NCBI RefSeq assembly: GCF_023053635.1 | Contig: NC_086179.1 | Location: 434,501-498,500, forward strand | Reading direction: 5' to 3' | Length of the DNA stretch: 64,000 nt | Source: Elgaria multicarinata webbii | Lineage: Eukaryota > Chordata > Lepidosauria > Squamata > Anguidae | In this document: positions 56,230-64,000 of the stretch, in pieces | Layout: each line of letters starts with the position of its first letter | Numbering within the stretch: the first letter of the stretch is position 1 | The notes under the pieces: model-generated | Databases searched by the model: none | Told to the model about the DNA's origin: nothing | The model's input: the letters and a program-made list of their open reading frames with translations, nothing else | Position numbers and translations under genes: made by a program

Positions 56230-59200
56230 TTGTGTGAGAGAGCGAGAGAGCAAGAGAGAAGCAGGGGCTGAAGAGGTGCAGGGGTGCCAGCATCATAGCC
56301 CCCCCCCCCCGCTCCCCAATGGGCCCAGCTGCTGTTCTGTGTTTGACTCCTCTGGCTTTGATAACTGCCTGACTCCAGTTCCACAGAGGAGGGAGCAGGA
56401 ATCGCCCCTCACGGGCTCTTCGCACTTGCTGGAGAAGTGTCTCCTGCCCAACGCCTGCCTGTCACACAGGGAGTCCCCCTGCCAGAAGCCACAGGCAGGC
56501 TGTGCCCCCCTCCCTCCCCACCCCTCCACCCCCAGCAGCACGGGAGGGCATGTGTCGCACGGTGGCCACCTCTGCAATGACTCCTGGCTGCTCTGCACAG
56601 CCCTGCCAGATCCAAACTGGGCCATCCAGAACACAATTTGTTCAGCCGCCGCCTGCAGTGCCCTGTGCCTGCCAGCACGTGGGGCCTGGAGTGTCTTTAT
56701 GCCCAGAGGGGCTCAGGCCAAGCAGAGAAACAGCAGCTGTGGGAAGTGGGGGGGTGGGAGCCATAGGCCTGGCAAGAGAGGGGAACCCGGGAGGATGAGC
56801 TGCCATGGCTGAAAATCTCCACTGGGTGGCACTGTGGGACCCCCCTGGGGACTTTCCAGACAGGTGGGGGTTCTCTTTCTCTCCTCCCCCCCAAATTGCA
56901 GTATCAAGGGAGTGTAAGGAGCGGAGGCAGCAGGGCAAATCAGGAGAGGTTTTCCATGCATTTTGCAGTATGACGCTGCTTTTAAAATGACAGGGCTCCA
57001 CAGGGATCACACACACACACACACACACGCATGGCCTTGCCCTGTAAGGCCCAAACAAGCCCTGGCCACTCCAAGGGAGTCCAGAGCAGAGGCCTGACCG
57101 GTAGCTCTGGCGGCCTTGTGGAGGGGTGGCTGCCAGGACCACGCTGCATTGGCCTGTCTGGCAGAAGATAGAGAAGTCTCTCTGTGTGTGCAAAGAAGGC
57201 CTTGTCAGGCACTCTTTCTTCTTGTGCAGGAAGCAGGCTGGCCCTGACCCCACCCCGTCCCACCCCCACCCTGGACAGGCCAGCCGTAACCGCGTCCTCT
57301 GAGGCCCAGGAGTGGCTGGGAGTCGCGACGTGGCATCTCTGCTTCACTCCTTCTGGGCCCCTCGGCCATTTCTCTGCTCTCCGAAGCAGTGCACATGCCC
57401 CCCCCACGGCACCCCCATTTCTATCCTCCCAACAACCGCGTGTGGTGGCTTAGGCTGAGAGGTGGCACCTGGGCTGGGGTCACTCAGTGAACTTCTTCAT
57501 GGCTGAGGAGGGATTTGACCCACCAGAGGGGCCGTTTCCAGCAAAAACAACCAGCACAAATTTGGCAGAGATCTACAGACCATCCTGTCCAATGAAACTT
57601 TCCTCTTCCAAGGGAGACTCCAGTGGGGACAGGATGAATCGCAACTTAACAAGGGGTTCAGTTCTATTTCCTGTGGCCTGAATTGAAGCATTGGGATTTT
57701 TATCCCACTTTGGGCACTAATTAGCTTCCCCCTGCCAGGATGTTCTCTCAGCAGGAATGCCGTTGCCACCATCTGCACTTTTGGCTTTTCCTTTCCTTCT
57801 GACCTCACCACTTTCAACCTTCCCTGCCCCTCTGCCAATACCTATATCAAAGGTCAATTTAAATTATTTGTTCCAGAATGAACCTGTTAGCTTTTATGCT
57901 GCCACATCTGACTGGTGGGAGGGGGAGGTGTTGGTCATCCTTGGGTACATTATTCCCTTAAATAACTGACGGGCTGTGTGGCCAGCGAGGCGTCTGCCAG
58001 GGTGCCTAAAGGCCAGCTCAAAGAAGGAGCTTCTGGGCAGCTCTTTGAGTGGAAGGTCACTCGTGCTTGTGCGGGGAGAAATCCGCTCTCCCCCCCCCCC
58101 CCCAGTATCTCCAGGCAAGGTCGGGGGAAGCCCTGTTTGAAACTCTGGAGAGCAGCTGCCAGCCAACCTCACAGGGACAACGCGGGGCTCCGGGCGCAGC
58201 TTTGGCCCGCCGGTCCCCCGTCCTGAGGGCCTGCTGGCTACAGGGTTTCCCATGCGGGTTTGTGTGGCTGGGGGTCACCGTAGGGGAGTGCTCCCCGCCC
58301 ATGGCAGGGCCAGTGTCAGCTGCTGCTAAGCATTGCAGGCACCCGCTAGCCCCAGCTGTACTCCGACTGCATTGAGCTTTCACCTCCCTGGGAGTCACGG
58401 GGAGCATTTCAGACTTCAGGGATCTCTGGCTCGTGTCAGCCCAGTTCTGGGTCTATGTGGGGCTGCCCCCGTGGAACTGACACGAGCAAAGGGGTCGCTG
58501 GGGAGAGGGAGGAGGTTGCAGAGGCAGCTTCACTCACTCGGATCGTGGCGTTGGGGAGTCGGGTGGTAGAAGCCAGCTTCTCCCGGGTGGCCGCCTCTGG
58601 GTACTGCCCTCTCTGGAACGCTGGAAGGACGGACGGACACGCGGGGCTTCAGTGCTGCCACCCTTTTTCCCTCAGCCCCCCGGGCGCCCAGCCTTTTCCA
58701 CCCTTTTAGAACAATGGTTGCTGTTTTTATATAACCACGTACAGTGCAACGCTGTTCAGTCTGCTCAGAAGTAAGCCCCAGTGAATTCAGTGAGAGTTAC
58801 TCCCAGGAAAGTGTGTATAGGATCACAGTCTAAAGCTCATATGACAGAGAGCACAATCTTATGCACACTGCAGCGGTTTTATTTTTAATTTATTTCATTG
58901 TAATTTTACCCTTTTGAAAGGCACCCTGGGGACAGGGTTTAAAATCCCTTTGATTCATGTTTGAAAGCAACACCCAGTCCGTTCAGTGATGCTTATTCCC
59001 AAGTAAGGGTCTGTAGAATTGTAGCCTAAGATTTATTTTATCTGGAGAAAGCTTTATTTTCTTTATCAGTGGCAATAAAACTGCAGCCAAACGCCACCAA
59101 ATGTCAGGCATGTGGTGTAGTGGCTCAGGTGTTGGCCTGGGAGTCGGGAGAAATGAGTTCTAGTCCCCACTCGGCCATGGAAACCCACTGGGTGACTTTG

Positions 59201-60047
59201 GGCCAGCCACAGAGTCTCAGCCCAGCCTACCTCACAGGGTGGTGGTTGTTGTTGTGAGGATAAAATGGGGAGGAGGAGGATGACGTACGCTGCCTTGGGT
59301 TCCTTGGAGGAAAAAAGGCAGGATATAAATGTAATAAACAATAGGTGTGCTTAACTGGGGGGGGGGGGTATTTTGGAGGAAAAAACACTGCAGGGCCCTG
59401 ATTCAAAACATGATCACCATTCTGATGGCATGGGTGGGGTGGGGGGCTCCATTCATGTGACCTGCTGAAAATTCACTTCCTCCCAGCTGCTCTTTGTCCT
59501 CAGAAGTTTTGCTTCCTGCAAGCAGCACCTTTGCAGGTAAACAGCAGGTATGTAGGGGAGATTTTCAGCAGAACGCTGGCATGGGGCCCCAATCCAGAAA
59601 ATGAAAATGGCCAGATCAGGCATGCTTGTCTAAACATGTGTCTAATATCATGTGTACTTTGGGCCCAAGGGGAAAGTAGGGGGGAGACGGAGGTTCGCCG
59701 CCCAAGTCCACACTGCCGTGGGGCTCACGTAGACAGGAGACTAGCACGGAGGCCTTCCAGAGGGAGAGGGCCTTTTTAGTGGTGGCCCCATATTTCCGGA
59801 ATGCTCTTTCTCCAGGAAGGCCACACAGTCTCAGTACTGGTGGTTTTTAAAAGAACTCCAAGGACATCTTCATTTTAAACTGCTTTTTGTTCATTGTTGT
59901 GTCTTGATGAAGTTTTACTGATCGCTTAGAGGAGTGTAATGTGGATTTTAACTTGGTCATTTTAGTGTTATTGTGTTGGTCTAATTATTTTGCAAACTAC
60001 TTTGTGAGGGGAATTTCCCTGAAAGGTTGTTTATAGATCTTTTATTT

Positions 60048-60084
<37 letters not shown>

Positions 60085-63000
60085 GTGAAGATCCATTCTC
60101 TGTCCACCAGAAAAGCCCGCCAGCCCACCTCATTTCCCCAGAAAACTGGCTAGAAATCGCTGGCTGAACTTAAGGGCCTCCCCCCATCTCCTCTTGATGA
60201 GCAACGGAAGGAGCCCTTCCCGACAGCTCTCAGTCCTGCAGCTGAACACCACGGCTCAGGCGCTGCAGGCAGCCATGGGTGGGTGCAGTCCTCAGTTCTT
60301 GGTCTGCCTCCCACCTTCAGCATGGAGCAGCTGTGGAATCCTGCTTTTGCAACCAGACTAGACCAGGGTCTGGGGTGGGGCGGGTGGGGCGGGAGGTGCT
60401 CCATCTCCCCATAGCCCTATCTGGACCCATTGGGCCTGTCAAGCATGAGCAGATCCGAGAGTGGGGCAGGGGATGGGACATCTTTGACATGATGCATCCA
60501 TGAGATGCCCAGACCTCCTGCAGCCCACCGCCTCTCTCCCTGTGGGAGGACACCCACGAGGAGGCGCAGGCCTGCTCAGAAAGCCCCACATCTCCCCGGC
60601 CAGCCTCCACAGACCTCCCTTCGCCTGCGGTGTCCTTGTAGCACCCCAGGGCTTCCAGGCACTCACCTTCTTCCAAGACTTCCCGCTGCTGCTTTGAAAA
60701 GACGGTCTTGCTCTTGTGCTGGTTCCATGGGGTGGGCAGCTTGATCCCCTCCTCTGTCCTCCGGGGAGATGACCGGGACGCTGGTGCCTCTGCAGAGCCC
60801 TCGGGCCTCCTTTCCCCTGGCAAGGGGAGGTCTGCAGAGCAGTGGAGGAGGGAGAGCATGAACACCACTGCTGCCTTGTGGGTGTGTGGGTCTGTATGCA
60901 GGCGCATGTGTGTGTGTCTCTGCATGTGTTGCGGGGTGGGGTGGGGGGTCGTGTCACCTAGAGATTCCCAGCCTTGGCACATTTAGTTATTCATTTCATT
61001 TCATTTCTATATTGGCCCAGAGCCAAAGCTCTCTGTGTGGTGACGGAGCCCTTCCCTAAGATCTCTCACCTGGTTGCAGAGGCTTCGTCAGGAAAGCAAA
61101 CTGATCTGGGAAGTGCACACCCAGGGGCAGGGTTCTTAGGATGCGGTTGATGGAAGACACCTAGGAAGGGAGAATGCGGATCATGGCCAGAGAGCCCCAG
61201 GGCTGTTCTCCAGGCCTTTCACTCTGCAAAGGCTGCAGTTTAGGAGTGGTGGGGTCACAGGCTGTATTGGGAAGAGCAAGAGATAGAGGTGCTGGCTGAA
61301 CAGCCGCCCTGCCCCGCCCCCGGAACTGCAGCTAAGCGGAAAGGCCCTACCTGGAAGGCCCCTGATGTCTCCCCTGGAGAAAAGGACCCTTTCCTCCCCC
61401 CCTCCTGCTGGCTCTGTAAGTGAACTGGAGGGGGCCCGCTGGGGCCACTGTCTCCTCCATGCTGCTAGCAAGTAGCCGAGCAATGCCTGCAGTCCTCGGA
61501 AGGGAAGGGGTGCCTCCTGCAGCCCTCCCTTCCCTGAACCACCTGGATTGAGAGCCTGACAAAGTGGCGTTCCTTGCCTAGTGGCAGTGGCAGTGGTGGC
61601 CCTCCTGCTGCTGTGCTGCCCTTTGCTCTGACTTTATGCCACAAACTGACTGGAGTGATGGTGCTCTTAGATGCTGGTAAAGGTGGTGATGATGGTGAGA
61701 TTGTTCTTTAAAGAGTTTCCAGGGCCCAAATTCAGTGGCAGGGCCTGGCCAAGAAATGTGGCTCTTCAGTTCAGTGTCCGTGAACATGCATTACAAATAT
61801 TCATAACTGGCCAGCCCATCAGGTGGGATTCAAAAGGAAAACAAACATGAGGACGAGTGCAAAGCAATGAGCCGGATCAACCACAGAGCTATAATCAGAA
61901 CCTCAGAGGGCAGAATCATCAACCCCACATTAAAATCCATTCTAAGCTGAAAGGAATAGAAATGTCTCCACCGCCTGCCTAATGCAGAGCAAAAATGGTG
62001 GCTGCATTTGGACCACACAATAGCCAATGGCGTGTGAATAGTCCACTCCGTGGCTGATTATTGAGGGGGGTCCTCCCTCCTGCCCCCACGACATGCTTAC
62101 AATCAACTGTCGTGTGGATGAAGGCCAGCGTTGAGTCGGCTGTTAGCCAACAGTGTGTTTGACTGACACGTACCCCACCCTCTCTCCCCACCCCCTCAGT
62201 CCTCCCGCTGGTATCCCATCAGCCACTGCGAGTTCTGTCCTCTGCACGATTGGTGGCTCCCCAAGTGCTTCCTGGACGGGGTTATTTCCCCTGCCTATAG
62301 AGCCCCGCTGGGCGAGAGCGGCAGGGGATCCTGCAGCTCCCACCTCATGACTCTGTAGGCAGTGGAAATAATCCATGGAGCCTGACAGACAAGGCAACAA
62401 TCAACAGTTGTGCAGATAATCAACTCTGCACAGCATTGGCTATTAGAGTTGATTATTAGATTACTAGAAAATAACCAACCACGGGGTGTTTTTTGCCCCA
62501 CAGACGACGTAAAAGTCAACGGTGGGCTATTTAGTCTACCGTGGACTATTTAATCAACCGTTGACTATTGTGTCATCCAAACCCAGTCGATAACCAACAG
62601 TGGTTCAAATAGTCAACTCTGCATAGCGTTGGTTATTTGAGTTGGTTATTCTAGCTGAATAACCAACCGTGGTGTGAAAAAGTCCTGACTGAGGACACAA
62701 TAACCCACTGTTAATTATTTAATCTACCATTGGTTATCATGTTATCATGTTGTCCAAACCCAGTCGGTGTCAGTCTGACCTTCCTGGGAGGGAATTCCAC
62801 AATCAAGGTGCTGCCACCAAGAAGGCCCTGTTTCATGTTCCCACAATCTAGTCTGTCTTGGTAGCAGGGCACGCAACAAGCCCATCAAAGGGGAGATGCA
62901 TTCATGTGGGAGGAGATGATCTTTTAGGTTTCCTGGACCCAGAGGTTTCTAGGTAAGAGGCAGCATCTTGAATTGGGCCAGGAAACCAACTGAAAACTGG

Positions 63001-64000
63001 TATAATTGATTTAGGGCCAGAGTGATATGGCCTGGAAGACAAGAAGCAGACAGCAATCTAACCACAGCACTTCGCACTGGCTGCAGTTTTCAATCATCCT
63101 CCAAGGGCAGCCACATATAACACATTACAATAATCTGAACAGCGGGTGATTAAGGCATGGAAACGAACATAAGGACAGCCCTGCTGGATCAGACCAAGGG
63201 CCTCTCTGTCCCAGTGCAGTGGCTGATCAGTGGCCCGTGGGAAGCCTGCAAGGAGGACAAGAACACAACCATTCTCCACCTCAATCCATGGGTTGGATGT
63301 GGCTCTTGGAATGCTCCTCTCCGCCTCCTCCTCCTCCTCCTCCTCCTCCTCCTCCTCTTTCATGCTGGCTGTGCAGGGAGTAGCTCATCTTCCTCTCCAG
63401 CCAGCATGGAAATGCAGGAAATGCAGGCGCAAGGCTCTCGATCTGGAGTGGGACTATGGCAGGAAGCAATGGGTTAAAGCCCCTCCAGTGCCACACACCA
63501 GGGTCCCAGTCTGGATCAGGCCCACAGCACCTGCCATTGCCTGGCCTGCAGTTCCATTCAATGGAATAAACAGATCCTTTCCAGACAATGCAAATGGCAG
63601 GTTTCCCCCCCCCCCGCCCCAATCCCGATTAAGACAAAGGGTTAAAGCCCCTTTGCCCCACATCAGCCAGGGTTCCAATCCAGATCAGTCCCCCAGCACC
63701 TGCAATTTGCATTTGTTTCAAGAGCCAGTGCTGGGGGGCCCAATCTGAATGAGGTCCCAGCATTTTTCTCTTGGGGGAAATGCCCCCCCCCGGGGAAAAA
63801 GGTGTATCCCCCCCTTCCCGGGCTGAAGATGTGGAGCTCTGTGGCCGGATCTACCTTCTCCAGGAAGGAGCACACCTGGTGCCCCAGCCAGAGCTGAAGC
63901 CACCTGCCGTAGTGAGGCCCAGCCCAGCAGCACCCGGCTCCCCACTCACGCTGGGCATCCTGCCTGCAGCACAGAGGCCTTCTGCCTGCAGCTTTCCTCG
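53514..64000 (-). CDS. PAX4: Paired box protein 4 (PAX4), partial; five exons seen, 5' part beyond the right edge
   Basis: PAX4 is a paired/homeodomain repressor needed for pancreatic beta- and delta-cell fate. Minus-strand exons: 64000(off edge)-63950, 61160-61070, 60816-60667, 58620-58538, 53583-about 53514. Splice sites are GT-AG and phases agree at every join. Read in order they give QAEGLCAAGRMPS with VSSINRILRTLP (the end of the paired domain). A linker follows, then a whole homeodomain: HKSKTVFSKQQREVLEE, AFQRGQYPEAATREKLAST, TRLPNATIR, VWFSNRRARWRREAKK. The Ser in WFSNRR is homeodomain position 50 of the PAX class. FQRGQYP and the RILRTLP region fit PAX4 and not PAX6. The last donor (CAG|GTTCTG) is weak and the C-terminus is not placed. 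The gene is tail to tail with FSCN3, as in mammals. The 5-kb intron before the last exon is full of repeats. Confidence 0.93.
53801..53846 (+). repeat. (CCCT)n / (CCTT)n microsatellite
   Basis: About nine CCCT units decay into CCTT units. It lies in the large PAX4 intron. Confidence 0.95.
54490..54935 (+). mobile_element. Possible solo LTR or LTR-like promoter block
   Basis: It contains ACCAAT at about 54,726, a TATA-like ACTATATATG at about 54,763 and AATAAA at 54,836-54,841, spaced as in a U3-R segment of an LTR. No flanking duplication could be fixed, so the ends are approximate and the family is unknown. No genes are attached. Confidence 0.4.
54936..55040 (-). mobile_element. CR1/L3-like LINE 3' tip
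   Basis: GAGGCTGGATCAGACCAAGG, then CAGCACCAGGTTCACACAGT, match the shared LINE 3' UTR. Confidence 0.7.
55041..58537. other. PAX4 intron sequence, otherwise unassigned
   Basis: No conserved exon seen. (TG)n lies at about 56,200-56,236 and (CA)n at about 57,008-57,027. Open frames here lack domain motifs. Confidence 0.4.
58735..59030. mobile_element. MITE-like repeats, two partial copies
   Basis: AGAAGTAAGCCCCAGTGAAT then TTACTCCCAGGAAAGTGTGT, and a second piece with TTCCCAAGTAAG, follow the unit at 49,930. They are probably the same small DNA-transposon family. Confidence 0.5.
59105..59340 (+). mobile_element. Sauria-type SINE, nearly full length
   Basis: The tRNA-like head has an A-box-like TGGTGTAGTGG and a B-box-like GTTCTAGTCCC. 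The body follows with GGGTGACTTTGGGCCAGCC, CAGCCTACCTCACAGGG and GTGAGGATAAAATGGGGAGG. The 3' end has GGATATAAATGTAATAAACA. It is strong support for a squamate host. Confidence 0.88.
59685..60084 (+). mobile_element. L2-like LINE 3' end with (CAAT)n tail
   Basis: A worn ORF2 tail (GLFSGGPIFPECSF, then WWFLKELQGHLHF) is followed by an AT-rich UTR and (CAAT)n at 60,049-60,084. Confidence 0.65.
60985..61050 (-). mobile_element. LINE 3' tail fragment
   Basis: TTCATTTCATTTCATTTC, TATATTGGCCC and CAAAGCTCTCTG match the LINE tail at 3.7 and 19.2 kb. It sits in a PAX4 intron. Confidence 0.5.
61161..61979. other. PAX4 intron sequence
   Basis: No exon-like conservation seen. A short worn trinucleotide-rich patch lies near 61,680. 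Confidence 0.4.
61980..62770. repeat. Foldback and tandem repeat block built on CAACxGTTG-like units
   Basis: Many short arms such as TCAACGGTGG, TCAACCGTTGAC, ATAACCAACCGTGGT and AACCAACAGTGGTT recur in both orientations. Two longer copies are staggered by about 180-193 bases: CAACTCTGCA at 62,421 and 62,614, and TCCAAACCCAGTCG at 62,576 and 62,753. It is probably a non-autonomous DNA transposon or a foldback element. Confidence 0.5.
62771..63164 (-). mobile_element. L2-like LINE untranslated or linker fragment
   Basis: GGAGGGAATTCCACAATC, CATCTTGAATTGGGCC, GCACTTCGCACTGGCTGCAG and ATTACAATAATCTGAACAG follow the same untranslated region seen near 13.7-13.9 kb. Confidence 0.55.
63165..63300 (-). 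mobile_element. CR1/L3-like LINE 3' tip
   Basis: AACATAAGGACAGCCCTGCT, then GGATCAGACCAAGGGCC, is the start of the shared 3' UTR. A (CTC)n run follows at 63,329-63,357. Confidence 0.7.
63471..63806. repeat. 168-base direct repeat
   Basis: Both copies start GGGTTAAAGCCCCT (63,471 and 63,639). Both continue with a CAGGGTCCCAGTCTGGATCA-like segment and CAGCACCTGC, and are diverged. They lie just inside the PAX4 intron next to the 63,950 donor. Confidence 0.7.

Noticed and set aside
59105-59180. tRNA gene, because A- and B-box-like motifs are present
   Set aside because: The head continues into a Sauria-type SINE body and no cloverleaf can be folded with an acceptor stem.
53801-60084. Simple repeats here as a CRISPR-like array
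   Set aside because: These are short-unit microsatellites ((CCCT)n, (TG)n, (CAAT)n) without spacers, in a vertebrate genome.
60317-60982. 221-codon minus-strand frame as a single-exon gene
   Set aside because: It contains the PAX4 exon 60,667-60,816 in frame, but the remainder is intron read-through past a good GTGAGT donor.

Overview
This looks like squamate reptile DNA, most likely a lizard. The dispersed repeats are CR1 and CR1/L3-like LINEs, L2-like LINEs, one L1, Sauria-type tRNA SINEs, a solo LTR and many (AAT)n tails. The host genes are vertebrate genes with short introns and CpG-island promoters. Gene names come from recognising conserved protein sequence; no search was run.

Layout. 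Bases 1-15.9 kb are repeat-rich. They hold L2 and CR1 fragments, a CR1 copy split by a solo LTR, and one isolated CPT1B-like exon at 1.56-1.73 kb that carries an in-frame stop. Bases 16.2-18 kb form a CpG island. DENND6B (+, 20 coding exons, 17,756-29,497) starts in it and gives a 567-aa Rab14-GEF-type DENN protein. GCC1 (-, 35,162-37,702) encodes a 774-aa trans-Golgi golgin with a C-terminal GRIP domain, and has its own CpG island at 38.1-39.2 kb. FSCN3 (+, 41,060-45,815, six coding exons, 487 aa) is the testis-type fascin. Bases 46.9-48.4 kb hold a truncated L1. The right end carries PAX4 (-), built from small exons at 53.5, 58.5, 60.7, 61.1 and 63.95 kb. Together these give the end of the paired domain and a complete paired-class homeodomain. 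The gene runs off the right edge of the window.

How the genes relate. They do not form a pathway. GCC1-FSCN3-PAX4 has the order and orientation of human 7q32.1, except that ARF5 is not visible between GCC1 and FSCN3. DENND6B and the CPT1B-like exon belong to human 22q13.33. The window therefore spans a junction between two human synteny blocks, between 29.5 and 35.2 kb.

I found no convincing new biological system. The most useful items are the cryptic multi-exon PAX4, the CPT1B relic, the synteny junction, an in-frame stop-free GCC1 intron, competing FSCN3 splice donors, and several young tandem or foldback repeats.
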